Shown one piece after another: positions 7,180-14,943 of a stretch of 64,000 bases of DNA. Both the position numbers and the translations under genes were made by a program. The notes beneath the pieces are model-generated. The model saw only the letters and a list, made by a program, of their open reading frames with translations, made no database searches and had not been told where the DNA came from. The stretch is from assembly GCA_052035955.1 (NCBI GenBank), contig JBPOHD010000037.1, forward strand, positions 32,085 through 96,084. The letters run 5' to 3'. Each line of letters begins with the position of its first letter. The stretch's first letter is position 1. The DNA is from JAEUNJ01 sp052035955 (GTDB lineage: Bacteria; Pseudomonadota; Gammaproteobacteria; Burkholderiales; Rhodocyclaceae).

Positions 7180-9069
7180 GTGGCAACGGAATTTCTCATG
7201 GGTAACGAGGCGATCGGGCTGGGCGCCCTCGCCGCGGGCGTCAGGGTCGTGACCGGCTATCCGGGCACGCCGTCGAGCGAGATATTGCCGACGGTGTCGG
7301 CGCGCAAGAACGGCCCCATCCACGTGGAGTGGTCGGTCAACGAGAAGGTGGCGCTGGAGGTGGCGGCCGGCGCGGCCATGGCCGGGGCGCGGTCCATGGT
7401 GACCATGAAGCAGGTGGGCCTCAACGTGGCGGCGGACCCGCTGATGAGCCTGGCCTACCTGGGCGTCAAGGGGGGCATGGTGGTGGTGGTGGCCGACGAC
7501 CCTGGCCCCATCTCGTCCCAGACCGAGCAGGACACGCGGACCTTCGGCCTCTTCTCCAAGCTGCCGGTCTTCGATCCGGCCTCGCCGGAGGAGGCCTACG
7601 AGATGGTCATCGATGCCTTCGAGCTTTCCGAGCGCTTCGGCACGCCGGTGCTGTTCCGGCCGACCACCCGGGTCTGCCACGGCAACGCGCCGGTGGCCCT
7701 GCGCGAGGCGCCGGCGGCGGAGGCCGCGAAGCTGCGCTTCGCCAAGGATCCGCGCTGGGTGATCTTCCCCCGCCTGTCCTACGAGAACCACCTGAAGATG
7801 GAGCAGCGCCTGCCGGTGATCGCCGGGGAGTTCTCGCGCTACCGCTTCAATTCCCTGGCCGGCGAAGGCCGCCTGGGCATCGTCACCCATGGCATCAGCA
7901 CCGGCTACGTGGGCGAGGCCCTGTCCATCCTGGCCGAGCGCGGCGAGTTGCCGGCCCACAAGCTGCTGCGGGTGGCCACGCCCCATCCCTTCCCGAAGGA
8001 CCTGGCCCTGGACTTCCTGCAGGGGCTGGACCGGGTGCTGGCCATCGAGGAGCTGGACCCCTTCCTCGAGCGGGAGCTGCAGCGCCTGGCGGGCGAGCGC
8101 CACCTGCCGGTGACGGTGCTCGGCAAGGGGAGCGGGCACATCCAGGTGGCGGGCGAGAACAGCGTCGCCGCGGCCACCCGGGCCATCGCCGACTTCCTCG
8201 GGCTGCCGCAGCCGCCCGCCGCCCCGGTCGGCGTGCCGGCGGTACCCATGGTGCCCATGGTCCAGATGGCCTGCATGACCCCGGACAGGCCGGCGGCGCC
8301 GGAACTGCCGGGCCGGCCGCCGGTGCTCTGCGCCGGCTGTTCCCACCGGGCCTCCTTCGTGGCGGTCAAGCGCTCGATGCGCAAGCGGCGGGCGATCTTC
8401 AGCGGCGACATCGGCTGCTACACCCTCGGCAACGCGGCGCCCCTCAACATGGTCGATACCTGCCTGTGCATGGGCGCCGGCATCACCATGGCCCAGGGCC
8501 TGCACGTGGCGGAGCCGGAGGCCGTGCATTTCGCCTTCATCGGCGACTCCACCTTCTTCCATTCGGGCATCACGGGCATCATCAACGCGGTCTACAACCG
8601 GACCCCCATCGTCGTCGTCGTGCTGGACAACGCCACCACGGCGATGACGGGCCTGCAGCCCCACCCGGGGACCGGCGACACGATGATGGGCGCGGTGTCG
8701 CAGAAGGTGGACATCGCCACCGTGCTGCGCGGCATTGGCGTGCGGCACGTGGAGAAGTGCGATCCGCTGCAGGTGGAGGCCGCGGAGGCGGCCGTGGTCC
8801 GCGCCGCCGAGGCCACCGCCGGCGGCGTGGCGGCGCTGATCTTCGAGTCGCCCTGCATCCACGTGGCGACCCGGGGACCGGACTACGTGGTGGCCCCGGA
8901 CGCCTGCGAGTGCAAGGAATGCATCATCAAGCTCGGCTGCCCGGCCATCCTCAGCATCGAGGGCAAGGCCTGGATCGACAACTCCCTGTGCACCGGCTGC
9001 GACCTCTGCCTGCAGATCTGCCGCTTCGACGCCATCCACAAGGTGCCGGCCGGGGAGGTCCTGCGATGA
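7180..9069 (+). CDS. iorA: Indolepyruvate ferredoxin oxidoreductase, alpha subunit
   Basis: Together with IorB this oxidatively decarboxylates aryl pyruvates (indole-, phenyl- or hydroxyphenylpyruvate) to arylacetyl-CoA, reducing ferredoxin. The GTG at 7180 gives 629 residues; ATG 7198 is an alternative. The N-terminal pyrimidine domain includes GNEAIGLGALAAGVRVVTGYPGTPSSE. The thiamine-diphosphate domain carries LCAGCSHRASF, SGDIGCYTLG and FIGDSTFFHSG. The C-terminus is ferredoxin-like, with CECKECIIKLGCP and CTGCDLCLQIC, enough for two iron-sulfur clusters. The stop overlaps iorB by four bases. With paaK downstream the operon points to anaerobic aromatic amino acid breakdown. The ferredoxin acceptor is not encoded here. 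Confidence 0.93.
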   Translation: MATEFLMGNEAIGLGALAAGVRVVTGYPGTPSSEILPTVSARKNGPIHVEWSVNEKVALEVAAGAAMAGARSMVTMKQVGLNVAADPLMSLAYLGVKGGMVVVVADDPGPISSQTEQDTRTFGLFSKLPVFDPASPEEAYEMVIDAFELSERFGTPVLFRPTTRVCHGNAPVALREAPAAEAAKLRFAKDPRWVIFPRLSYENHLKMEQRLPVIAGEFSRYRFNSLAGEGRLGIVTHGISTGYVGEALSILAERGELPAHKLLRVATPHPFPKDLALDFLQGLDRVLAIEELDPFLERELQRLAGERHLPVTVLGKGSGHIQVAGENSVAAATRAIADFLGLPQPPAAPVGVPAVPMVPMVQMACMTPDRPAAPELPGRPPVLCAGCSHRASFVAVKRSMRKRRAIFSGDIGCYTLGNAAPLNMVDTCLCMGAGITMAQGLHVAEPEAVHFAFIGDSTFFHSGITGIINAVYNRTPIVVVVLDNATTAMTGLQPHPGTGDTMMGAVSQKVDIATVLRGIGVRHVEKCDPLQVEAAEAAVVRAAEATAGGVAALIFESPCIHVATRGPDYVVAPDACECKECIIKLGCPAILSIEGKAWIDNSLCTGCDLCLQICRFDAIHKVPAGEVLR

Positions 9070-9692
9070 AGGCCAACATCATCATCGCCGGCGTCGGCGG
9101 CCAGGGCACGGTGCTGGCGGCGCGGCTGGTGGCGCGGGCGGCCATGGATGCCGGCCTCGCAGTGCGCACCTCGGAGACCATCGGCATGGCCCAGCGGGGC
9201 GGCTCCGTGGTCAGCCACGTGCGCATCTCGGACGGGCCGATCGCCTCGCCCCTGATGCCTCCGGGCACGGCGGACACGCTGCTCGGCTTCGAGCCGGGCG
9301 AGGTGGTGCGCAGCCTGCACTTCCTGCGCCCCGGGGGGACCATCGTCGCCAACGCCCATACCGTGGCGCCGGTGGCGGCGGCCCTGGGCCGGCTGGAATA
9401 CAGCGGCCCGGCGATGATCGACTACCTGGGCCGCTGCGGCGGCCGGCTGGTGGTGGTCGACGGCGACGCCCTTTGCGCCGAGGTGGGCTCGACCAAGGTG
9501 CTCAACGTGGCCCTGATCGGCGCCGCGGCGGCGGCCGACGCCCTGGGCCTGACGCTGGACCGGATCGAGGCGGCCCTGCGCGCCTCCCTGAAGCCGAAGC
9601 TGGTCGACATGAACGTCCGGGCCCTGCACGCCGGGGCGCGGGCCGCGGCGGCCGCCCCGGCGGCGGCGGCCCCGGCGGAGGCGCAGCCGTGA
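9066..9692 (+). CDS. iorB: Indolepyruvate ferredoxin oxidoreductase, beta subunit
   Basis: This encodes 208 residues and overlaps iorA by four bases. It is the gamma-domain subunit of the 2-oxoacid:ferredoxin oxidoreductase family: the start IIIAGVGGQGTVLAARLVA and the segment ETIGMAQRGGSVVSHVR are signature regions that contact CoA and the alpha subunit. The last 25 residues are an Ala/Pro tail that is probably disordered and is not needed for the fold. Its stop overlaps the GTG start of paaK by four bases, so the three proteins should be made in fixed ratio. Confidence 0.92.
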   Translation: MKANIIIAGVGGQGTVLAARLVARAAMDAGLAVRTSETIGMAQRGGSVVSHVRISDGPIASPLMPPGTADTLLGFEPGEVVRSLHFLRPGGTIVANAHTVAPVAAALGRLEYSGPAMIDYLGRCGGRLVVVDGDALCAEVGSTKVLNVALIGAAAAADALGLTLDRIEAALRASLKPKLVDMNVRALHAGARAAAAAPAAAAPAEAQP

Positions 9693-10942
9693 GCGCCGCC
9701 CGCCCCGACGACGGCCGCCAGGCCGGGCAGCTTGCCGCCATCCGCCGCCTGCTGGCCGGCATCCGCGAACGCAGCGCCTTCTACCGCGCCAAGTACGCCG
9801 GGCTGGACCTGGACGGCATCGACACCTGGGAGGACTTCCGTCGCCTGCCCTTCTGCGAGAAGGCGGACCTGCGCGACGCCTATCCGCTGGGGCTGCAGGC
9901 GGTGCCGGACGAGGAGGTGGTGCGCATCCACTCCTCGTCGGGGACGACGGGGACGCCGGTGATCATCCCCTACACCGCCGGCGACGTGGAGGACTGGACG
10001 CGGATGTTCGCGCGCTGCTACGAGATGGCGGGCTGCACGCGGCTGGACCGGATCCAGATCACGCCGGGCTACGGCCTGTGGACGGCGGGCATCGGCTTCC
10101 AGGCCGGCGCCGAGCGGATCGGCGCCATGGCGGTGCCGACCGGCCCGGGCAACACCGACAAGCAGATGCAGATGCTGACGGACCTGAAGAGCACGGTGCT
10201 CTGCGCCACCTCGTCCTATGCGCTGCTGCTGGCCGAGGAGGTGGAGCGGCGGGGGCTGCGCGACCGCATCCACCTGCGCAAGGGCATCATCGGCTCGGAG
10301 CGCTGGGGCGAGAAGATGCGCCGGCGCATCGCCGCCGAGCTGGGCGTGCAGCTCTACGACATCTACGGCCTGACGGAGATCTACGGGCCGGGCATCGGCA
10401 TCTCCTGCGAGCACGATTGCGGCATGCACTACTGGGACGACTACCTGCACTTCGAGATCATCGACCAGCACACGGGCGCGCCGGTCGCCGAGGGCGAGGT
10501 CGGCGAGCTGGTGATCACCACGCTGCGCAAGGAGGGGGCGCCGCTGATCCGCTACCGCACCCACGACCTGACGCGCTTCATCCCCGGCCCCTGCGCCTGC
10601 GGCTCGCCCTTCCCCCGCATCGCCGACATCCTCGGGCGCACCGACGACATGGTGAAGGTCAAGGGGGTCATCGTCTTTCCGGCCCTCTTCGACGAGGTGC
10701 TGCACAGGATCGAGGGGGTGAGCAGCGAATTCCAGGTGATGATCGACCACCTTGAGGGCCGGGACGTGGTGACGGTGTTCTTCGAGACGACCGAAGGGGC
10801 ACACCGGGAAGGCGTCGAGGCCGAGGTGCGCCGCCGCTGCAAGGAACGCATCGGCCTCACCGTGGTGCCGAAGGCGGTGGCCGTGGGCGACCTGCCGCGC
10901 AGCGAGAAGAAGACGAACCGGCTGTTCGACAACCGCTACTAG
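9689..10942 (+). CDS. paaK: Phenylacetate-CoA ligase
   Basis: This encodes 417 residues from a GTG that overlaps the iorB stop. It belongs to the adenylate-forming PaaK family: the phosphate-binding loop is HSSSGTTGTPVIIPYT, the adenine-binding motif is DIYGLTEIYGPGIG, the hinge region follows at YRTHDLTRF, and the conserved Lys near the end is in SEKKTNRLFDNRY. It converts phenylacetate (or a related aryl acetate) plus ATP and CoA to the CoA ester. Next to iorAB it may rescue free aryl acetate, or run in the ATP-forming direction on arylacetyl-CoA as proposed for archaeal IOR systems; the sequence cannot tell which. A GC-rich inverted repeat without a T run follows the stop. Confidence 0.92.
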   Translation: MSAARPDDGRQAGQLAAIRRLLAGIRERSAFYRAKYAGLDLDGIDTWEDFRRLPFCEKADLRDAYPLGLQAVPDEEVVRIHSSSGTTGTPVIIPYTAGDVEDWTRMFARCYEMAGCTRLDRIQITPGYGLWTAGIGFQAGAERIGAMAVPTGPGNTDKQMQMLTDLKSTVLCATSSYALLLAEEVERRGLRDRIHLRKGIIGSERWGEKMRRRIAAELGVQLYDIYGLTEIYGPGIGISCEHDCGMHYWDDYLHFEIIDQHTGAPVAEGEVGELVITTLRKEGAPLIRYRTHDLTRFIPGPCACGSPFPRIADILGRTDDMVKVKGVIVFPALFDEVLHRIEGVSSEFQVMIDHLEGRDVVTVFFETTEGAHREGVEAEVRRRCKERIGLTVVPKAVAVGDLPRSEKKTNRLFDNRY

Positions 10943-11012
10943 CCGGGCGGCGGGCGGATGGCCGCGGGGCTCCTGCCCGCCGGGCGCCACGGGCGCAGGG
11001 CTCCCCCGGCCT

Positions 11013-11054
11013 TTGACCTGAATCAAACCTCCAGACGGATCAAGGGCCTATAGT
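11013..11054 (+). promoter_or_regulatory. FNR-type box and -10 element for ubiUVT
   Basis: TTGACCTGAATCAA (11013-11026) matches the FNR consensus TTGAT-N4-ATCAA with one mismatch. TATAGT at 11049-11054 is a good -10. If transcription starts at about 11061, the box centre lies at -41.5, exactly the class II activator position. A leader of about 21 bases then carries GGAG eight bases before the ubiU ATG. E. coli ubiUV is known to be FNR-controlled, which supports this reading. Confidence 0.75.
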
Positions 11055-11081
11055 CGCTCACCCCGTTTTGGAGCGGATTCC

Positions 11082-12095
11082 ATGACCGCGCCCACCCCCT
11101 TCGAACTCGTCTGCCCCGCCGGCGGCCTGCCGGCCCTGAAGGCCGCCGTGGACAATGGCGCCGACTGCGTCTACCTCGGTTTCCGGGACGACACCAACGC
11201 CCGCAACTTCAACGGCCTCAACTTCGACGACGCGGCCATCCGGGAAGGCGTGCGCTACGCCCACGACCGCCAGGTGAAGGTGCTGGTGGCGCTCAACACC
11301 TACCCGCAGACGGAGAACTGGCCGCGCTGGACGGCGGCGGTGGACCGGGCGGCGGGCCACGGCGTCGATGCCGTCATCCTGGCCGACATGGGCCTCATGG
11401 ACTATGCCTGCCGCACCCATCCGCAACTGCGGCTCCACCTCTCGGTGCAGGGCTCGGCCACCAGCTACGAGGCGATCAACTTCTACCGGGAGCGCTTCGG
11501 CATCCAGCGCGCCGTGCTGCCGCGCGTGCTGTCCCTGGCCCAGGTGGAGCAGGTGATCCGCCAGACGCCGGTGGAGATCGAGGTCTTCGGCTTCGGCGGC
11601 CTGTGCGTGATGGTGGAGGGCCGCTGCTCCCTGTCCGCCTATGCCACCGGCGTGTCGCCCAATTGCAACGGGGCCTGCTCGCCGGCCAAGTCGGTGCGCT
11701 GGGAACAGACGCCCCGGGGCATGGAGACGCGGGTCAACGGCGTGCTGATCGACCGCTTCTCCGACGACGAGCGCACCGGCTACCCGACCCTCTGCAAGGG
11801 CCGCTTCGAGGTGGACGACGAGACCTACTACGCCATCGAGGAGCCGGCCAGCCTGAACACCCTGAAACTGCTGCCGGAGCTGATGGCCATGGGCGTGCGG
11901 GCCGTGAAGATAGAGGGCCGCCAGCGCACGACGGCCTACGTGGCCCAGGTGACGCGGATCTGGCGCGACGCCATCGACGCCGCCCGCCGCGAGGGCGAGA
12001 AGTTCGCCCCGCGGGAGGCCTGGATGGCGGCGCTCGACAAGGTGTCCGAGGGCCAGTCGCAGACCCTCGGGGCCTACTACCGGCCGTGGAAATAG
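11082..12095 (+). CDS. ubiU: Anaerobic ubiquinone hydroxylation protein UbiU (peptidase U32 family)
   Basis: This encodes 337 residues. It is a U32 family protein of the UbiU/YhbU type, starting FELVCPAGGLPALKAAVDNGAD. The iron-sulfur-ligating cysteines expected for UbiU are visible: GGLCVMVEGRCSL, SPNCNGACSP and YPTLCKGRF. In E. coli, UbiU and UbiV form a heterodimer, each with a [4Fe-4S] cluster, that hydroxylates the ubiquinone ring without O2, using prephenate as the oxygen donor. The gene is first of an operon with ubiV and ubiT and sits behind an FNR-type promoter, as expected for anaerobic expression. A true protease role is unlikely. Confidence 0.92.
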   Translation: MTAPTPFELVCPAGGLPALKAAVDNGADCVYLGFRDDTNARNFNGLNFDDAAIREGVRYAHDRQVKVLVALNTYPQTENWPRWTAAVDRAAGHGVDAVILADMGLMDYACRTHPQLRLHLSVQGSATSYEAINFYRERFGIQRAVLPRVLSLAQVEQVIRQTPVEIEVFGFGGLCVMVEGRCSLSAYATGVSPNCNGACSPAKSVRWEQTPRGMETRVNGVLIDRFSDDERTGYPTLCKGRFEVDDETYYAIEEPASLNTLKLLPELMAMGVRAVKIEGRQRTTAYVAQVTRIWRDAIDAARREGEKFAPREAWMAALDKVSEGQSQTLGAYYRPWK

Positions 12096-12097
12096 GC

Positions 12098-12997
12098 ATG
12101 GCCATGAAGATCGCATTGGGTCCCCTCCAGTACTACTGGCCGAAGCAACGGGTCCTGGACTTCTACGCCGCCGTCGCCGCCATGCCGGTGGATGTGGTCT
12201 ACGTGGGCGAGACGGTCTGCTCCCGCCGCCACGAGTTGCGCACCGAGGACTGGATCGAGGTGGCGAGGGGCCTCGCCGCCGCCGGCAAGGAGGCGGTGCT
12301 GTCCACCCTCACCCTGGTCGAATCGGAGTCGGACCTGAAGGTGCTGCGCCGCCTGGTCGGCAACGGCGAGTTGCGGGTGGAGGCCAACGAGATGGGGGCC
12401 GTGCGCCTGCTGGCGGAGGCGAAGCTGCCCTTCGTGGCCGGTCCGACCCTGAACGTATTCAACGGCCACACCCTGGGCCTGCTGGCCGGCATGGGGGCGC
12501 AACGCTGGGTCCTGCCGCCGGAGGCGAGCCGGGAGACCCTGGCCGGCCTGCAGCGGGAGCGCCCGGCCGGCATGGAGACGGAGATCTTCGCCCACGGCCG
12601 CCTGCCGCTGGCCTACTCGGCCCGTTGCTTCACGGCCCGCCGCTTCAACCTGCAGAAGGACGCCTGCGAGTTTCGCTGCCTGGATTTTCCCGAGGGCCTG
12701 GAACTGAAGACCCGGGAGGGCGAGCCCTTCCTGGCCCTGAACGGCATCCAGACCCAGTCGGCGAAGACCTATAATCTGCTGCGCGAAATCCCGGCCCTGG
12801 CGGCCGCCGGCGCCGACCTGCTGCGGGTCGGGCCGCAACCCGAGGGCACGGCCGACATCCTGGCCCTGTTCCACGGGGCCATCGCCGGGACGACGGCCCC
12901 GGCGGACGCCTGGACCGCCGCCCAGGCCTGGCTGCCCCATGGGGCCTGCAACGGCTTCTGGCACGGCCAGCCGGGACTCGAACTGATCGCCGCCTGA
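12098..12997 (+). CDS. ubiV: Anaerobic ubiquinone hydroxylation protein UbiV (peptidase U32 family)
   Basis: This encodes 299 residues from ATG 12098; a second in-frame ATG at 12104 is equally possible. It starts KIALGPLQYYWPKQRVLDFY, the usual UbiV opening, and carries the cysteine cluster RCFTARRFNLQKDACEFRC, which in the family helps bind the [4Fe-4S] cluster. It partners UbiU in O2-independent hydroxylation of the ubiquinone ring. It lies two bases after ubiU and 16 before ubiT, and is also probably needed during anoxic growth with nitrate or similar acceptors. Confidence 0.92.
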   Translation: MAMKIALGPLQYYWPKQRVLDFYAAVAAMPVDVVYVGETVCSRRHELRTEDWIEVARGLAAAGKEAVLSTLTLVESESDLKVLRRLVGNGELRVEANEMGAVRLLAEAKLPFVAGPTLNVFNGHTLGLLAGMGAQRWVLPPEASRETLAGLQRERPAGMETEIFAHGRLPLAYSARCFTARRFNLQKDACEFRCLDFPEGLELKTREGEPFLALNGIQTQSAKTYNLLREIPALAAAGADLLRVGPQPEGTADILALFHGAIAGTTAPADAWTAAQAWLPHGACNGFWHGQPGLELIAA

Positions 12998-13013
12998 AGC
13001 ACCGGAGACCACC

Positions 13014-13514
13014 ATGACGCTGCCGACCCGCCTGCCCGATTTCACGCTCCCGGCGCCCTTCGCCCGCCTGGGCGAGCGATTGCCGCAACTGCCGCCCACC
13101 CTCGCCCTGGTGGGGGCGCTGAACGCCGCCCTCGGCCGGCTGCTGCCGCGGGAACCCCTGGAGCCCCTGCTCGGCAAGCGCTTCATGCTCCGCGTCACCG
13201 ACGCCGGCATGACCCTGCGCTTCTCCTACGGCGAACGCGGCTTCCGGCCGCTGTTCGACGGTGGCCCGGCCGACCTGAGCATGACCGCCCGCAGCCGCGA
13301 TTTCCTCGCCCTGCTGCTGCGCGAGGAGGACCCGGACACCCTGTTCTTCAGCCGCCGCCTGCTGATGGAAGGCGACACGGAACTGGGGCTGCTGGTCAAG
13401 AACACCCTCGACGGCATCGACCTGCCGCGCTTCGACCCGGCGCGCCTGGCGCCGCGGGAAATCCTCGCCCGCCTGCGCGAACGCCTGGCCACGCCTCGCC
13501 ACCACGGCGCCTGA
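13014..13514 (+). CDS. ubiT: Ubiquinone biosynthesis accessory factor UbiT (SCP2 domain)
   Basis: This encodes 166 residues with an SCP2 sterol-carrier-like lipid-binding domain, recognisable in FMLRVTDAGMTLRFSYGERGF, ADLSMTARSRDFLALLLREEDPDTLFFSRRLLMEGDTELG and the terminal helix. UbiT is the anaerobic counterpart of UbiJ and is thought to bind the hydrophobic ubiquinone intermediates and present them to the Ubi enzymes. The order ubiU-ubiV-ubiT fixes the assignment. Its stop overlaps the start of the following VanZ-family gene (TGATG). Confidence 0.9.
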   Translation: MTLPTRLPDFTLPAPFARLGERLPQLPPTLALVGALNAALGRLLPREPLEPLLGKRFMLRVTDAGMTLRFSYGERGFRPLFDGGPADLSMTARSRDFLALLLREEDPDTLFFSRRLLMEGDTELGLLVKNTLDGIDLPRFDPARLAPREILARLRERLATPRHHGA

Positions 13515-14581
13515 TGGCCCGGCCATCGGCCGGCGGCAACATCGCCTTCGTCCTGGCGGCGCTGTGCACGTTGCTGGTCATCTATGCCAGCCTGCATCCG
13601 CTGACCGGCTGGCACCATTCCGGGGCCCCCCTGACCGCCTTCGTCACGGCCGGCTGGCCCCGCTACACGACCTGGTTCGACCTGGCGGTGAACGTGGCCG
13701 GCTACCTCCCCCTGGGATTCCTGTGGGTGCCGGCCAACATGACGCGCCTGCGCGCCGGGCCGGCCGTGGTGGTGGCGACGGTCCTCGGTGCCGGACTCAG
13801 CCTCGGCCTGGAGACGGCCCAGAACTTCCTGCCCAGCCGCGTTCCCTCCAACGTGGATTGGGCCTGCAACAGCCTGGGCACCCTGGTCGGCGCCCTGCTC
13901 GGCGCCCGCTGGGGCCGCACCCTGCTCGACGGCGGGCGCCTCCATTCCTGGCGGTCGGCCTGGGTGGCGGACGGCCCGGCGGGGGATTTCGGGCTCGTGC
14001 TGGCGGTCCTCTGGCTGTTCACCCAGTGCGATCCGGCGACCCTGCTCTTCGCCAACGGCGACCTGCGCTCGCTGCTCGGCCTGGCGGTCGGCCTGCCCTA
14101 CTCGGCGGCCGGCTTCGCCCGGGTCGAGGCCGCCCTGGTGGCGGCCCACACCCTGGCCCTCGGCCTGCTGCTGCAGGGGCTCTTCCGCCGCCAGACGGTC
14201 CTGCCGGCAGCGGCGGTGGTGGTCGCCGGCCTGGCCGCCAAGAGCCTGGTCCTAGCCCTGGCCATGGGCGGGGGCCACGCGCTGGCCTGGGCGACGCCGG
14301 GCAGCCTGACGGGTTTCGCCGCCGGACTGGCCGCCTGGGCCGTCTGCGCCTGGCTGCCGGGCGGCCTCCGGCGCGCGCTGGCGGCCATGGCCCTGCTGGC
14401 GGCGACGGCCCTGGTCAACCTGGCCCCGGAAAACCCCTACCTGGTGAACGCGCTGCAGGTCTGGACCCCGGGATACTTCTTCAACTTCCACGGGGCCACC
14501 AGCCTGGCGGCGACCGTGTGGCCCTTCCTCGCGCTGGCCTGGCTGGTGCGCCCCCAAGGACAGACGAATGAATTCCGATGA
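13514..14581 (+). CDS. VanZ-family membrane protein
   Basis: This encodes 355 residues, predicted to cross the membrane about ten times. The N-terminal third is VanZ-like, with an early helix (NIAFVLAALCTLLVIYASL), TTWFDLAVNVAGYLPLGFL and the motif ETAQNFLPSRVPSNVDWACNSLGTLVGALLG, which is typical of VanZ proteins. The rest is a set of additional hydrophobic helices without a recognised domain. VanZ homologues are linked to resistance to teicoplanin or to lipoglycopeptide-like stress, but their chemistry is unclear. Here it is translationally coupled to ubiT, so it probably belongs to the same anaerobically induced transcript; a lipid-related role is inference. It overlaps the next gene by 14 bases. 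Confidence 0.82.
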   Translation: MARPSAGGNIAFVLAALCTLLVIYASLHPLTGWHHSGAPLTAFVTAGWPRYTTWFDLAVNVAGYLPLGFLWVPANMTRLRAGPAVVVATVLGAGLSLGLETAQNFLPSRVPSNVDWACNSLGTLVGALLGARWGRTLLDGGRLHSWRSAWVADGPAGDFGLVLAVLWLFTQCDPATLLFANGDLRSLLGLAVGLPYSAAGFARVEAALVAAHTLALGLLLQGLFRRQTVLPAAAVVVAGLAAKSLVLALAMGGGHALAWATPGSLTGFAAGLAAWAVCAWLPGGLRRALAAMALLAATALVNLAPENPYLVNALQVWTPGYFFNFHGATSLAATVWPFLALAWLVRPQGQTNEFR

Positions 14582-14897
14582 GATCGGGAACCTGGCGGAC
14601 CTCCGCCAGGCGTTGCGGGAATTCGCCGAGGCGCGCCGGTGGCGGCCCTTCCATACGCCCAAGAACCTGGCGATGGCGATGATCGTGGAGGCGGCGGAAC
14701 TGGTGGAGCACTTCCAATGGGCAACGCCGGAGGAAAGCCTGGCGCCGCCGCCGGACAAGCTGGCGGAGATCCGCGACGAGGTGGCCGACGTGCTGATCTA
14801 CCTGACCGAGATCGCCGACGTGCTCGGCATCGACATGATCGCCGCGGCCCGGGAAAAGATCGCCAAGAATGCGCTGAAGTACCCGGCCGGAGGGTAG
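14568..14897 (+). CDS. MazG-like nucleotide pyrophosphohydrolase (RS21-C6/dCTPase type)
   Basis: This encodes 109 residues. It is a compact all-alpha NTP pyrophosphatase: the metal-binding helix pair is visible as MIVEAAELVEHFQW (EExxE-like) and EIRDEVADVLIYL (ExxD). The WxxFHTPKNLAMA start is typical of the RS21-C6/dCTPase subgroup, which hydrolyses dCTP and modified deoxynucleotides such as 5-methyl-dCTP to the monophosphate. It ends the ubiU-vanZ transcript and converges on the DUF945 gene, with 46 bases of GC-rich palindromic sequence between them. The physiological substrate is not known. Confidence 0.85.
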   Translation: MNSDEIGNLADLRQALREFAEARRWRPFHTPKNLAMAMIVEAAELVEHFQWATPEESLAPPPDKLAEIRDEVADVLIYLTEIADVLGIDMIAAAREKIAKNALKYPAGG

Positions 14898-14943
14898 CCG
14901 GCCCGCCCTCGCCGAGGCGGCCCGGCGGTCGCCGCCGTCGGCG

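Noticed and set aside
6127..9039. A 970-codon open frame on the minus strand opposite the kinase end and iorA
   Set aside because: It is an antisense shadow in GC-rich DNA: low-complexity His/Arg/Gly/Gln sequence with no domain, while the plus strand encodes a full hybrid kinase and iorA.
10943..11000. GC-rich inverted repeat after paaK, considered as a terminator
   Set aside because: The stem is strong but there is no T run, so an intrinsic terminator is not supported.
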